Positions 42,099-54,104 of a stretch of DNA of 64,000 bases are shown in pieces; position 1 is the stretch's first letter; each line of letters opens with the position of its first letter. The position numbers and the translations under genes were made by a program. The stretch is from Aphidius gifuensis (taxonomy: Eukaryota; Arthropoda; Insecta; Hymenoptera; Braconidae), in NCBI RefSeq assembly GCF_014905175.1, contig NC_057793.1:14100369-14164368 (forward strand). The letters run 5' to 3'. The notes beneath the pieces are model-generated. The model had not been told where the DNA came from. It saw only the letters and a program-made list of their open reading frames with translations, and searched no databases.

Positions 42099-42599
42099 CT
42101 GTGATGCAATTGCAAATTAATTAATTGAATATTTCATTTCAAAATTACTAATGTTCATAATAAAATATTTCTAAATAAAATTTTCCCGAAATCATGATTC
42201 CTATATTCAAAAAACACCTTATAAAAAAAACTACAAAAGAAAAGAAAAATGTAAATTTTATGAATTAATATGGCTAAGCTTGTGTGCCTATTTCAAAATC
42301 TTCTTTTTCAATTATTTTTCATTAATGTTGATTACTAATTTTCAGAAAAGTTTCGACATTATATTTTCACGAATAACAGATAATTTATAAAACAATAAAA
42401 TTTCCGGCAACCTTTGTTGAATAAAAATCCATTTCTCTGTAACATTTTTGTGCTTACTTCGAACATTTTTCATTTTACTATTCCGTTTTTAGGGGTATGT
42501 ATATTTTTCATGAATTAATCATTCATCACACATAGAGCAAATGATTATGTTCCTATGTATTTAAAAAAAACCCTTCTTTATACATATGATCACGAGCGA

Positions 42600-43060
42600 A
42601 AATCTGGTCAGGCTAGGCTGATTTGACTTCAAGTCTTGATCAAGATGTTCTCTTAACATGGAAATCCTGATCAAAATTTGATCAACATGCTTGATTAAGG
42701 ATAACTCGATCAAGATTGGATCAAGGAAACCTTAACTCATCCTTATTAAGGCCAGCCTGATCAAGAATTGTTAAAAAATTGATCAATTATTATACATTTT
42801 GGTACTTGTATTTTTTTCAAGAGCATCTTGATCAAGATTGGATTAAGAAAACCTTAACTCATCCTTACGCAAGCCAGCCTGATCAAGAATTGATCTAGGA
42901 AACCTTAACTTATCCTTAATAAGGCCAGCCTGATCAAGAATTGATCAATTAATATATAATTCGGTACTGGTATCTTTTTGAAGATCACGATCGAGATTGG
43001 ATCAAGGAAACCTTAACTTATCCTTAATAAGGCCGATTTGATCCAAACTTGATCAGTTAT
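42600..43060. repeat. GATCAAG/CCTTAACTTATCC minisatellite (copy 1)
   Basis: Units containing TTGATCAAG-ATTGGATCAAG-GAAACCTTAACT-ATCCTTA-TAAGGCC-AGCCTGATC repeat several times. The same array is in copy 2 at about 60860-61140 with a different unit number. Confidence 0.8.
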
Positions 43061-43211
43061 TATATCTTTCGGTACTTGTGTTTTTTTATTGTTTAATCCA
43101 TTAATTGTTACATTTACATTATTCTTTTACTAATAAAATGATTTTTTCTAATAAAAACGACGCTAAGCATGGCCTAAATATATAAACTCTTTAAAACCAT
43201 CATTAGTATCG

Positions 43212-43310
43212 ATTTCTTCCGTGGCCGAACGGGCCGACGCGTCCCCCTTAGTACGTACAATCTAATCTTTGTCCATCCGGAACCCGGTAGATGCGCTTGT
43301 TAGGAAAAAA
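43212..43310 (+). other. Possible tRNA-derived fragment
   Basis: GTGGCCGAACGGGCCGACGCG resembles the A-box half of a Leu/Ser tRNA. The GC content is above its surroundings. The B-box is not clear (ATCCGGAACCCGG). It is absent from copy 2 of the Helitron-like repeat, so it arrived after that repeat. Confidence 0.25.
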
Positions 43311-43893
43311 AAAGTTGTCTCTTTAATTACCTCTCTCTCTTTTTTTTCGCTGGGTAATTAGAAAAAAATGTTATAATTAGAAATAATATTATAATTTTTG
43401 TTTGTTGATCATGTGAACATCATCAAGTTTTGATTAAGCATCTTGATCAAGAATGGATTTGAATTTAATGTTGCCTGATCAAGTTTTGATCAAGACTTGA
43501 TTTCAATTTCCACTCGGGATATAATTCATTCATCAAACTCTCGATTACTTCATTTTTCAATTTTTTTTAGTTCTGTGATGTAAATAAAAATTTTGTCATT
43601 TAATTATCAAAAAACTATTTGAGAACTTCATCGAAAAAATTGCCTAGCTTCGATACATGAAAATCTTGCGAGACTAAAATATAATTTAAAAACTATTTTT
43701 TAATCAAGCGATCTGTCAAATCTTGATAAATTTATTGATGACCTTGACGACGAAAAAAAAAAATTGTGTGAGAGTGACTGAGAAAGAAAATTTGTTTATT
43801 TATTTCATTTACAATAGACAAAGAAAAAATGACGAATGACATGAGAGTGACAGAGAAAACAAAATAACCAATCAAATATTCGGAAGATCGATG

Positions 43894-45740
43894 ACAACTG
43901 TCTTTTGAAGTGAAACTTCTTTTCGCAGGGTAGTGAAAAAAAAATCAGTGTGTCGGCCATGTAACGCTCGGAGCAAGCGACCGCTCGGTTTAAGCGAACG
44001 CTCGGTGCAAGCGAACGCTCGGACCGAGCAAGCATTTGCCCATATAACTAATAAGAGTGAGTGAGTGAGTGGCTACGAGCGAGAAAAGAGATATGCTTTG
44101 AATGAATGTGTGTGTGCGTTGCCAATAGTGTAGCTGATCGGTTCGCAGCGCTTATGAAAATAATGAATCAAAAAATTATAAATGAATACATATACTCAAT
44201 TGAAAATTATTATTAGTATATTTATGTTATTGATATTATTATTATAATTATTATTTTATTATTAATATCGATATTATTATTATGGATATAATGAATACCA
44301 ATGATATTATTACTATTAATAAATTGATATTATTATTCTTCATAATATTATTGAAATTATTATTATTTATAATGATATTATTGATATCTATAACGATAGT
44401 ATAAATAAAAATAACAACAATAATTTCAATAATATCATCGATATTAATAATATCAATATAATATTAGTAATAATATCAATGTTATGAATCATATTAATAA
44501 TAATAATAATATCGATATAATATTGATAATGATAAGATCAATACTGATTACTGACATGAATATTCAAGTATAAATATTAATAATTATTAGTATTCATATT
44601 TCGAATATTATTATTATAAATGTTATTATTAATATAATTAATATCATTTATATTATGACTATAGTAATTCCTAATTCCTAAATCCTATTCCTAATTAATA
44701 ATGTTATCAAAATTATTATTGACATTTTTATTCTGTATAATATTATTGAAATAATTGTTATTAATAATATTATTAATATATATTAATTTATGGCATGCAT
44801 AATAATAACAATAATAATTTCAATAATATATCATCGATAATAATAAAATCATTGATATTAATATTATTAATATCCATATATATTAATAATAATAATATCA
44901 ATAACGATATAATATTGATTATATTATCAATATTTATAGTTTGGATATTATCGCAATATGATCGATATTATTATTATAAATATCATATTGATATCATCAT
45001 TTATACTATAATAGGGTTCTTCGATTCTTAGAAAAGAAATCGATTAAAAAATCGTGTTTTTATAATTATTTTTTTATTAATTTTCTTAATCATACATTAT
45101 TTTTTATGTATACACAATATTTATAGAAAAAAAAACAAATGAAATTAAATGAAAAATATGATGTTAAAAAAGAGAATATTATAAATATTAATAATAAATA
45201 ATTAAATATTATTACTATTCATTAAATATTAAATATTAAATAATATTCATATTTATATTAATATTTATTATTTATATGAGAACTGTCAAAAGCCAATCCC
45301 CAATCATCAAGTGTCAACGAACTTTGTTGTTTCTTTCTAATTTTTTTTCTTTTTTTATTTTATATTAAAAAAGAGTTTAAAATAAATACAAATGATGGCC
45401 TAGGTTTATAAAACCTAGAACAACGCGCTTTGTAAGGGAGAAAAACAAGACCGATTCTTTTGGCGATATTCGGTGAAAAAGAATCGTGAATCGATTAATC
45501 GGCTCTGAAAAGAATCGGATACTTGTACTCGATATGAATCGATCCAGTACTCGAGTACTTAAAAAATCGCCGAGAATCGAAGACCCCTACACTATAAACA
45601 TTATCAATATTATTAATATCATCAATAATATCATCATTTATTAATTGATTGTCAATATTATTAAAGTCGTTGCAAATATCTTGACGAACTGCGAAAGAAG
45701 TTTCACTTCCCTCGCGCGTACTGCTAACACACACAATTTT
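43894..45740. mobile_element. Inverted-repeat element with GAAGTGAAACTTC ends and (ATT)n core
   Basis: GAAGTGAAACTTCTTTTCGCAG (about 43907) is mirrored by CTGCGAAAGAAGTTTCACTTC (about 45689). The segment is missing from copy 2, where GACAACTGTC is followed directly by CTTTTTATATAAGGA. The inner part holds GCTCGG.GCAAGCGAACGCTCGG repeats (43965-44030), a long ATT/AAT microsatellite and an ATCGATT-rich tract (45460-45590). No transposase. Confidence 0.65.
44200..45010. repeat. (ATT/AAT)n degenerate microsatellite
   Basis: About 800 bp of ATTATTATT, AATAATAAT and GATATT units on both strands. All short frames in it are low-complexity Asn/Ile artefacts. Confidence 0.85.
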
Positions 45741-46083
45741 TTTTATATAAGGACATATCGTTTGAGGTACTCTTCCAGTGGGTGATGTCTCTAATGAACC
45801 ATTGCTTTTTTGGGTGAAAAGCAGTAGTTCGACATTTATCAATTTTGAATCTACCAGCCTTTGCTTTTAAAAGCTGGCTCTCGAAATTTCTTTCTCTGTC
45901 ACTAAGGATTATGACTGGTGTACCGTAAAAGTTTACGAAATTATCAATAAAAGCTTTGATCATCACTGGAGTAGTTTGATTGGGCAGGGCTACTACCACT
46001 ACAAATTTAATCGGTAGACATTGCATTGTGAGTATGCATTGATTACCTGACTCAGTGAGGGCTGAAGGGCCTACCACATCCAT
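45724..46083 (-). pseudogene. Gypsy integrase core, N-terminal part
   Basis: MDVVGPSALTESGNQCILT at the first catalytic Asp, LPNQTTPVMIKAFIDNFVNFYGTPVIILSDRERNFES with the second Asp, then CRTTAFHPK. The Glu region appears after a frameshift at about 45790. The sequence breaks at about 45753 and continues at 39490. Confidence 0.82.
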
Positions 46084-46454
46084 AGCAATTTTTTCGTTGT
46101 TTTGTTTACTTCTGAACTAATTTATTTTTCTGACAATCCAAGCAGTGTTTTATTAGTGATTGGATATCTTCCTTCAAATTTTCTCAATAGGACCTTTTCC
46201 GAATTCTATTGTAGGTTTTATTTATCTCTTTATGCCCCCCTATGGGTGCCTAATGGGTCTCGTTAAAGATTTTATCCCTTTCTTTTTTTTCAACATATTC
46301 AATTTCGTTTGTGAAAATTATAATTTTGATTTTACTGTTTATGAACTCTTTTTTTATTATTTCCAGATTTCTGCCCATTCTATACTACAAATTTCATTTG
46401 ACTTTGAAATTACTACAGACTCTATTTGTCGTGATTTGATGCCTCTTTTATATA

Positions 46455-46793
46455 TTAAATTATTGTTAATAATGATTCTCTTTTCTTTCTCCTTATCATT
46501 AGGGGAAAATTAAGTTTCTTACCCACGACTTTACAACTTGCTTTGCCTGCTTCGACTAGATGTTTCAAAATACTACTATGTTTTTTTCGTAATTCTTTGA
46601 CGCCCGAATCACACAGCTCGCCGTTTTCTGATACGAAATACATTTTATGATTTTTCTGAACTTGGAACGGTTCTCTGGAAGATTTTATATTATTTGAGCT
46701 GTGATCACCTGGGGTTTCGATCTCGTTCTCACACAATTCTGAGACTTGTGAGTCTAAGTCGTTTCTATTTATTCGATCTATGTTGATTGGCAT
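46455..46793 (-). pseudogene. Gypsy pol spacer before integrase
   Basis: Minus-strand frame between RNase H and integrase, with KNHKMYFVSENGELCDSGVKELRKKHSSILKHL. It is in the expected place of the RNase H-integrase linker. 46100-46450 holds no clear HHCC finger. Confidence 0.4.
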
Positions 46794-47018
46794 GTCTACT
46801 GCTACTTCAACATCAATGGATGTTTATTTTCTGTAATTTCGACTGTTTTGCCTGCTGATTGTTTCTTTTTCTGTATCTCAGAAGAAGGTGGAATCTTCCT
46901 TGGCCTGCCTCTTTTTTTCAACAAAATTGGAGTTTCATTTGTTTCGAAATGTTCTTTTTTTTTTGGGTCTCCCCCGTTTTTTTAATAAAATCGGAGGCTT
47001 ATTTGCAACAGAAGCCTT

Positions 47019-47340
47019 TTAATTATTTGGCCTACCCTTCTTTTTCTGAGCGGGTTCTTGAGTCGTCACAACTTCAAGGGGCCTTCTTTCAACAATAGGC
47101 CTTCTATTTTGGTTTCTTGTGACAACAAAAATACCTTTTTCACGTCTGCCTTCAGGTTCCTCAACGGGGTTTCTGGATAGTGCGTCTGCGTTTAAATTCG
47201 ATTTTCCTGGTTTATAGACAACATCATATCTATATTGAGCTAATCTTAGCCTCCATTTACAAATTCTATTATTATTATTGACTGGGTACTGAACCATTTT
47301 AAAGCTTCGTGGTCAGTTACTACTGTAAATACACACATGT
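47019..47340 (-). pseudogene. Gypsy RNase H, C-terminal part
   Basis: FTVVTDHEALKWF (about 47330-47290) and, in another frame, KWRLRLAQYRYDVVYKPGKSNLNADALSRNP are the end of a Gypsy RNase H domain. It is fused abruptly to the RT thumb because the region in between is deleted. Confidence 0.85.
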
Positions 47341-47920
47341 CTGGCTGCAAGCGCAGGTTAGCTTTACGAAGCTTTTCCGTCATTTCAGTGATTTTTTCGT
47401 GATGTTCTTCGAGAGTTTTTGCAAAAATGACTATCTCGTCTAAATTGATGAACATAAAGATTCTTTGCATACCGACGAAAACTAAATTCATCAATCGCTG
47501 GAAAGTTGCTGAAAAATTAGCCAACCCAAACGGCATGCGCGTAAATTCCCAGTGACGACGTGGAGTCGAAAAAGCAGTCTTGTGCGAATCTTTAGGATCC
47601 TTTTTCATGAGTAGTATTGGGCAACGGAAACGCGTTCGCAATGGTTTTTTCGTTTAATAGTCTATAATCAATTACCATCCTATGTGTAATATTGCCTTTA
47701 GAGTCAGGCTTTTCAGGTACAATCCAAACAGGACAATTATAAGGGCTTTCTGAAGGCTTAACTATACCCTTAAAAACCCCTTCTTGTACTTGTCTCTCGA
47801 CTTCTTATCCCAAATCATGGGGAGGTCTATAAATTTTATTGTTTATGGAAAGTTCCTCCGTCGTGGGGATACGACAGCGAACTAAATGTGTTGAACTCAA
47901 CGGTTCGTCAGATAACTGAA
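47330..47920 (-). pseudogene. Gypsy reverse transcriptase
   Basis: KPSESPYNCPVWIVPEKPDSKGN and RMVIDYRLLNEKTI (about 47760-47650) are the RT N-terminal motifs. FTRMPFGLANFSATFQRLMN and a degenerate catalytic box (INLDEIVIFA where YLDDI is expected) follow at 47560-47420. At least one frameshift lies near 47640. Confidence 0.88.
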
Positions 47921-48658
47921 ACCTGTCAGAATATTTTTTAATTATGCTGCATCCGTGGTCCAACTTTTCCGCATTTCAATGTTTAAGAGTCAGTAAATTT
48001 TTGACTTGACCATAACGTTCTAGATTATTTATTTCACTTATTGCATATGCATTGTTGGATTTATTCAAATTTATTTCTGCGTATCTGGATAAGTTGGACT
48101 CTGTATTAATTGGAGAAATTAATACATTTTTATTCAATTTGGGGGTTGAAATTTCCTTGCTAATTTAATTTATTATATTCTTTTTTCTATTTTATACTAT
48201 TAAACGCTTTTTTATTATATGGGTAAAATAGTTTAATTTCATTTTCAGATTCATATTCTCTTTTATGCAATAAATTTCCTTTAAGGAAGTTTTATTCAAT
48301 TTATCATCATTCATTTTCAACAATTTTTTATTTATACTCCCACCTAAGAAAGTTTTATCATCATTTATTTTCAACAATTTTCCATTTATACCCCCACCCA
48401 AGGAAGTTTTATCATCATTTATTTTTAAGAATTTTCAATTCATACTCCCACCCAAGAAAGTTTCATTTATTTTATTATCATTTAATTTTAACAATTTTTG
48501 GGTCTGATTTGATTTGGTAATCTCTAGAGAATTTCCGGTTCTGGACTCCTTCGTTCTCTCGAGCGTGTCATTAATAATCTAAAAATCAGCCATTTGGTTT
48601 TTTAATAATTATTTAATAATTATTTGTGTTAAAAATATGAAAGCATGCCCTCCTTCCA

Positions 48659-49030
48659 CTATTTTTCACTAAACATTCCCCCGCAAATACCTTTGCCTAA
48701 ATTTAAGCGTTCTAAGTAACCCTCTCTTTTATTGTTATTAATTACCAATGCCAAACATGCCTTTCTACTGTTTGGTGGTATTCTTACAAAACCTTCAATT
48801 TTAGGATTTTCAAAAACAATAAATTCATCATTAATTACCATTACGTGTTTATCAAAATTTATAATTGCTTCCGTTAATTCATTATGTATTATGAGACCCA
48901 ATGTATTATGAGACCTTCCGATATGCCTTGTAAGGTTTCTATTTCGCCTTCGTTAATTTCTAGGCCTGCTGCCAGAAATTCTTTTGAGAGATTTGGGGTT
49001 GCTCCCGAATCTAACATCATTTTAACCTTA
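48659..49030 (-). pseudogene. Gypsy retropepsin-like protease
   Basis: MLDSGATPNLSKEFL near 49015 is the aspartic protease active site (DSGA) of retrotransposon proteases. It is followed, after a frame change at about 48900, by a frame of about 80 residues ending at 48659. Confidence 0.75.
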
Positions 49031-49619
49031 TCGTTACCTTGATTTCTATATAGGGGATAGCATTAAAATTTGTTGCATTTATGGTAACGACCGGTTTATT
49101 TATTTTGATTGGTTCTACTTTTTTATTTATTTTTAAAATTTTATTATTTAAATCATTATTACTTTCTTTAATTATTATACATTCTTTATCAGACATAAAT
49201 CCAGTCGCTACCATAGCCGCAATATTTTTACTAATAATTTCGCTAATTATTAGTTTACGCCGTCCCTCCTCGCTTAGAGGGAGGGTTGCAAGTTTCCCTG
49301 TACTCTTTGTCGGGAATTTTTCTTAATGCAATTCATTTCTGTATGATCATCACCTTTGAAAAAATCGCATTCTCGCACCCGTTTTCACTTGTCAAATTTT
49401 TTTTTTATAGATTTCACATACAAAAGCTTGACATACACAAGCGCCGCCATTGGAAAAAAGCCCTAATGAGAACATCCTCTGAATGTTCAAGGTTGCCGAA
49501 TCGAGCTGTCTTTTCTATTATCCATATTTTTATTATCACCATTATTATAACTATTTATATTGCCATTATTATAGCCATTTTTGTTACCATTATTGTAGCT
49601 AACTTGGCCATCGTGGCTA

Positions 49620-49800
49620 ATTACAATCCTTTGCTTGCTGACCACTTATGTTACATAATTGACAGGTTGGGCGTCGATTCTACACAGGCAATGTCCTTTC
49701 GTCGAACCTTACTTGCAGACGTTGGTAATTGTCTCGTTGTACTCCACAGTTTCTTGCGACATGCCTTTTTAATCCACATAATTGGCATATTGGTGTAACA
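49620..49800 (-). pseudogene. Gypsy nucleocapsid zinc knuckles
   Basis: Two knuckle-like motifs on the minus strand. CQLCGLKRHVARNC is a canonical CX2CX4HX4C (about 49790-49748). CQLCNISGQQAKDC has the His replaced by Gln (about 49665-49624). They place the gag C terminus here. Confidence 0.75.
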
Positions 49801-49996
49801 GATTTTTGCTTTGTCATCAAAATTGGTGGTGATGCTTCTTGTTTTTGATTTTGCTTAATAACTCCCTGAGTGCTTTCATCAGTTTATCAATGTTCTCGAA
49901 GGTCTTTTTTCTCATGTCATTGCGCACCTCTCTGCTTATTTTGGTACGTACTATCATTTCGACCAGATGTTTTTCCAAGTCTTTACCTACGTAGTC

Positions 49997-50708
49997 TCAG
50001 CTTTCCTCACATTCTATCCTGAATTTTGTGCGTTCTTGAGATTTGCCTGTATAATTAGAGATATTTTTACACAACTTATTCATGAGAGTCATAAAATGTG
50101 TCTCTTGGATCTCTGCTAAACTTTTTGCTGATGAATCCGTCATTGTGTCAATTGTTGGAGTTCCTTGCTCGAGATCAATATTAGGTTTAATAGATAGAGA
50201 ACTAAAATTTGGCCAACTTGATTTAGTTTTAGTGCTTTCGCCGAAAACTTCAGTTTCTTGACTTTTTTCGTATTTTTCTTTCGCTAGTCGTTCAACTTTA
50301 AGTTTTTGTCTATAGAAATCGTTAAATTCTTTATTTTTGCGTTCCAATTCAGATCTTTCCGACTTTAGACGCTCTATTTCGCTTTTTCGTGTAAGTTCAG
50401 AAATCTCCCTATTATTTCTGTCTACTCCTTAATTTTGATTTGTCTGATTCGTGTTGAATTAGCCTTGTTCCGAAATTCGGATATATTGTATTCAATGGTG
50501 TATCGAAATTTATTAAATTGGTGCTTCCATTTACCCCAGTTTTTGACTGTTGATTTCTTTGTAGTACCGAATATCTCAAATTTGCCCTCTTTTGAATTGA
50601 CCGTGCTTCTACCTTTGACAGTTTTAAATTTTTTCTGTCTGTACCGTAGTATAACACCCCTCTCGATCTTTTTTTAGATTTATTTGTTTTCGTATTTTTA
50701 TTCGACAT
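49997..50708 (-). pseudogene. Gypsy gag remnants
   Basis: Two frames, a basic one (50708-50412) and a charged helical one (50347-49997), precede the zinc knuckles in the same orientation. Gag sequence is poorly conserved, so the assignment rests on position and composition. Confidence 0.55.
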
Positions 50709-50799
50709 TAGAGATTATTAAAATTTTATAATATACAATTGTCAATAGCGACTAAAAAAGAATCACCAGCCGATAAATACAATGAAGGAAATTTCACTG

Positions 50800-51500
50800 T
50801 ACACTGAGAAAAAAAATTGCTACAGTTTAGCAAATTTTTTCTTGGAACTTTTTTGTCTTAAGTTGAAAAAAAAAATAATTAATTCAAGAAAAAATGTCTC
50901 ATCTTGAAAAAAATATTTTTTTTCAATTTGAGACAAATTATTTTTTTTTTGAAAAAATATAGAATTATTTTAAGAAAACTTGTGATAAACTTAAGGATAT
51001 TTTGTCCTTTGATTTGAAGAAAAATTTGCTAAAAAAAATGACATATACCTCAATTTGAAAGACAAGTCATTCGATTTAAGGCAGCAAGCGTTCTAGTTGA
51101 GAGAAAATTTGCTAAAATAAAATAATATATACCTCAATTGAAAACAATATTGATTTTTTTTATGTAAAATATTTATTAATTAAAATAACTTGAGAATTAA
51201 ATTAAAGCAACAAACGATCAATTTGAGAAGAAATTTGCTAAAATAAAATAACATATACCTCAATTTGAAAGACAAGTCATTCAATTTGAAGCAGCGAGCG
51301 ATCAAGTTGAGAAAAAATTTTCTAAAATGAAATCAAAATTTGCTCTATTTCTATCATTATTCACTCAACTTAAATATGTTTTTTCTCAACTTGAATGATT
51401 TTTGTCTCAACTTAAATTAATAAATAATCAAAAGTTGAAAAAATACATTTTTTAATTAGAAAAAAAAAAAATATTATTTTTCGCTCACTGAGAACTTTAT
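50800..51500. repeat. Degenerate direct repeats, AATTTGCTAAAATAAAATAACATATACC type
   Basis: ATTTGCTAAAA...ATATACCTCAATTTGAAAGACAAGTCATTC occurs around 51025, 51110 and 51230, alternating with GCAGC(A/G)AGCG phrases. Non-coding. It may include the 5' flank of the Gypsy element. Confidence 0.6.
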
Positions 51501-51544
51501 TTCGTTTTTTGTTTGTATCATAGTTGTTTTTTTTATAAATTAAT

Positions 51545-51695
51545 TTTTTGTCCCGAGCGCGATTCGAACCTATCTCCCTAAAAACCTATCTAAACGTATA
51601 TTCCAAACTCCAGTGTGTTATCCCCTAAGCCATCGCACGTTAACTTGAAAGACAGAAAATTTTCATCCTCATTAAGAATGACCTTTGTTGGAGAT
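51545..51695 (-). repeat. tRNA-like SINE copy A
   Basis: On the minus strand, GATGGCTTAGGGGATAACAC (A box) and TAGGTTCGAATCGCGC (B box) are about 60 nt apart. The copy at 62296-62425 shares these and also the upstream phrase GAAAATTTT with AGTCATT-TTAAT-AGGA. The shared sequence upstream of the A box shows a family larger than a simple tRNA. Confidence 0.65.
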
Positions 51696-51890
51696 ACAAA
51701 GTCTGATGACACGTCCCTGACTAAATATATTTACAACTGCTACACTACCGGACACAAATCTTAACGTACAGGCTGACACTAAACAAACATACACAACCAT
51801 ACACTACACACACACTATATGCACCCCTATATAATATACTCATTCCAGTTCCGGCCGCCGTGCACTTTACACTCTTGCTTCGCATTATAT

Positions 51891-52388
51891 ATTCTCTGAC
51901 TGCTAATTAAATAAACGTAACCAATAATATTAAATTGTACTTGTTATTATTTATGATCTACCCTCACATAACCAACAACCTTCTTTCACATATATTATTT
52001 ATTGAATATATAATAAACTTGACGTCTTATAATACATTTATTTGAATGAAGTTTATTTTAGTTTTGTTTTTTTAGACAAATAACAAAAAAAAGTTAAGTG
52101 GTGATGTAATTTAATTAAAACAAGATAATTTTTTATACAATTAGAGTATGTATTTTATAATAAATTAAATTACATCACCACTTAACTTTTTTTTGTTATT
52201 TGTCTAAAAAAACAAAACTAAAATAAACTTCATTCAAATAAATGTATTATAAGACGTCAAGTTTATTATATATTCAATAAATAATATATGTGAAAGAAGG
52301 TTGTTGGTTATGTGAGGGTAGATCATAAATAATAACAAGTACAATTTAATATTATTGGTTACGTTTATTTAATTAGCAGTCAGAGAAT
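51891..52388. repeat. Near-perfect palindrome, ~225-bp arms, 46-bp loop
   Basis: Arms 51891-52116 and 52163-52388 are complementary, with essentially every compared position matching (centre 52139.5). Examples are ATTCTCTGACTGC/GCAGTCAGAGAAT at the ends and GTGATGTAATTTAATT at the loop. No coding capacity. A young foldback MITE or a hairpin-mediated duplication. Confidence 0.92.
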
Positions 52389-52399
52389 GTATATGTATT

Positions 52400-53170
52400 G
52401 TAACCGAATTTCTGACCTGCACGGCGAGAACTATCGGCCAAGGTTAACAACGAGGATTTCTCACCATCCTCGAAGGTGAAATTTAAAAGTATAGGTAGAA
52501 GAAATTTGATAATAATTGTTATTATGAGATTCTTTAAAAAGTTTAACTATAAACCAGTTTGTTACTCAGGAATATTATTTAATTTCCTTAATATTGTTCC
52601 AAAGTTGATATTCATGGTATAACAGAAACATTTAATTCCAATATATGAGACCCTTCGTCAAATTTCAATGTAAGGCGTAAGTTATTTTGAATTTTCTAAG
52701 TTGAGTTTTTCATTTAATTCAAAAAAAAAATTTTATACCAATTTTATACCCGTAAATTATACAAGTAGTTTTTTATGTGAATATAGATAATCTACGAAAT
52801 AGAAGCAAATTTAATAAATTTTAATTTTTACCAAATCAAGAAACTAGATCAAGTTTGATCTGTACCCAGATCTGATTAGATCAAATCTTATCTGAGCCAG
52901 ATCAAATTAGATTAAATTAGATCTGGCTCAGATCAAACTAGATCTAATTTGATCCGATTTTATCTGACGATTTTTCCCTGGGTAATTTTTAATTCAATAT
53001 GTATAAAAAATAACACTAATATTATATTAAGTAAATGATATGTTAAGTTTATTAATAGTTTATTGAAATGGAAATAAATTGATTCATTTTTATTTATTTA
53101 TTTATTTATTTTATTTATACACAAATGAAACGAATGTGAATCCTTTACATATTCGTGTGCTTATAACTAA
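52400..53170. other. No gene; GATCTGATT-type repeats at 52845-52985
   Basis: AAGTTTGATCTG, AGATCTGATTAGATCAAATC and AGATCTGGCTCAGATC units form a short inverted/tandem cluster. The rest is AT-rich and unassigned. Confidence 0.5.
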
Positions 53171-53990
53171 CTTATGATTACGTTTAGGTTTGCTCATTAT
53201 TATTAACTTTTTCTGCAAGTGATATGGGGTGAATCGCGTGTTTTATATTTATTTTCTTATAGTTTAACAATTCATCAATATTTTTTTTCGTAGTTTTTAT
53301 TAGCCAGTTTAGCGATGACACTAGTCGATATTGTGGTGACATTTTATCGAAGTTGCGAGTTAATTTGGGTGTATGGATAGGTGGTGTATTTCTACAAAAC
53401 ATTGCATGTGTGTTCTTTGTTATTGTTGTATTCTTAAATTTGTTGATTTCATTGCATGGCTTATTTATTGACGTAATCATTGTATTTCGTAGTTCTAGTG
53501 TGTGTAATTTAGTTTTCATGATTTTTAAGACTGTTATTGCATATATAATTTTCCTTCTTTTACCTAGTGTGTACATGTTTTTGTTACAATATGAGTCATC
53601 TTGGGTAAATTTCTGTTTTTAAATATGTCATTTGTTTTATGATTTTTCGTTAAATTCTTTTCACCATGAGTTTGTCTTTCTTAGAATTTTTACAAGTTCT
53701 AAATACCATCCCAAGTGGTGATGTTGCTTTACTTACTACGTTAGTCAGTTATGCTCCAAAATTAAGATTATTAGTAAATATCACCTCAAGATCCTTGTGT
53801 TGCCTTACTTTTTTTATTGGTTTCCCATTAATATTGTAATCAAAATTTATATTTGAATTATTACTTGGATTTTTACTGTTAATTTTATATTTTGTCCTAG
53901 AAAACGACATTTCCTCGCATTTGTCAGGGTTGAGCTGGAGTCCAACGTCAATGCAATTTTTACTAAACAAATCAAGTGAGTTGTAGTCTC
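53170..53990 (-). mobile_element. LINE fragment: RT C-terminal region
   Basis: 53970-53749 reads CIDVGLQLNPDKCEEMSFSR...Y.INGKPIKKVRQHKDLEVIF, the conserved region after the RT catalytic box of CR1/Jockey-like LINEs. 53576-53184 is a downstream frame with a plausible LINE C-terminal segment (FDKMSPQYRLVSSLN). Frames are broken and the copy is 5' truncated near 53990. Confidence 0.7.
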
Positions 53991-54104
53991 ATACAGTCCT
54001 TGCGATCATTTATTACATCAAATATCTGCGTACATTGAAAAATTTGATTTTAAACTATTCTCATGATTATTTATGTATACATATAAGAGGGCACATAATA
54101 CAAC

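Larger units (their letters stand above)
39491..45753 (-). mobile_element. Helitron-like non-autonomous repeat, copy 1 (with two nested insertions)
   Basis: Homologous to 59364-62235. In minus orientation it starts TCCTTATATAAAAA (45753) and ends at a 17-nt hairpin GGCGCGCGAAGCGCGCC (39510-39494) plus CCRGT. It is inserted in the Gypsy integrase without a visible target duplication. A 5'-TC start and a 3' GC hairpin are Helitron-like, but the canonical CTRR end is not evident, so the class is tentative. Relative to copy 2 it carries extra DNA at about 39925-42098 and 43894-45740. No Rep/helicase is encoded. Confidence 0.55.
39067..50708 (-). mobile_element. Ty3/Gypsy LTR retrotransposon, internally deleted and split
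   Basis: Minus-strand order gag, protease, RT, RNase H and integrase from 50708 downward. The integrase is interrupted at about 45753 by a 6.3-kb insertion and resumes at 39490. A deletion of roughly 200 codons joins the RT palm directly to the RNase H end (about 47325). Many frameshifts and stops. LTRs not identified. Confidence 0.85.

Noticed and set aside
44795..45031. 78-codon frame rich in Asn and Ile
   Set aside because: A translation of the ATT microsatellite.
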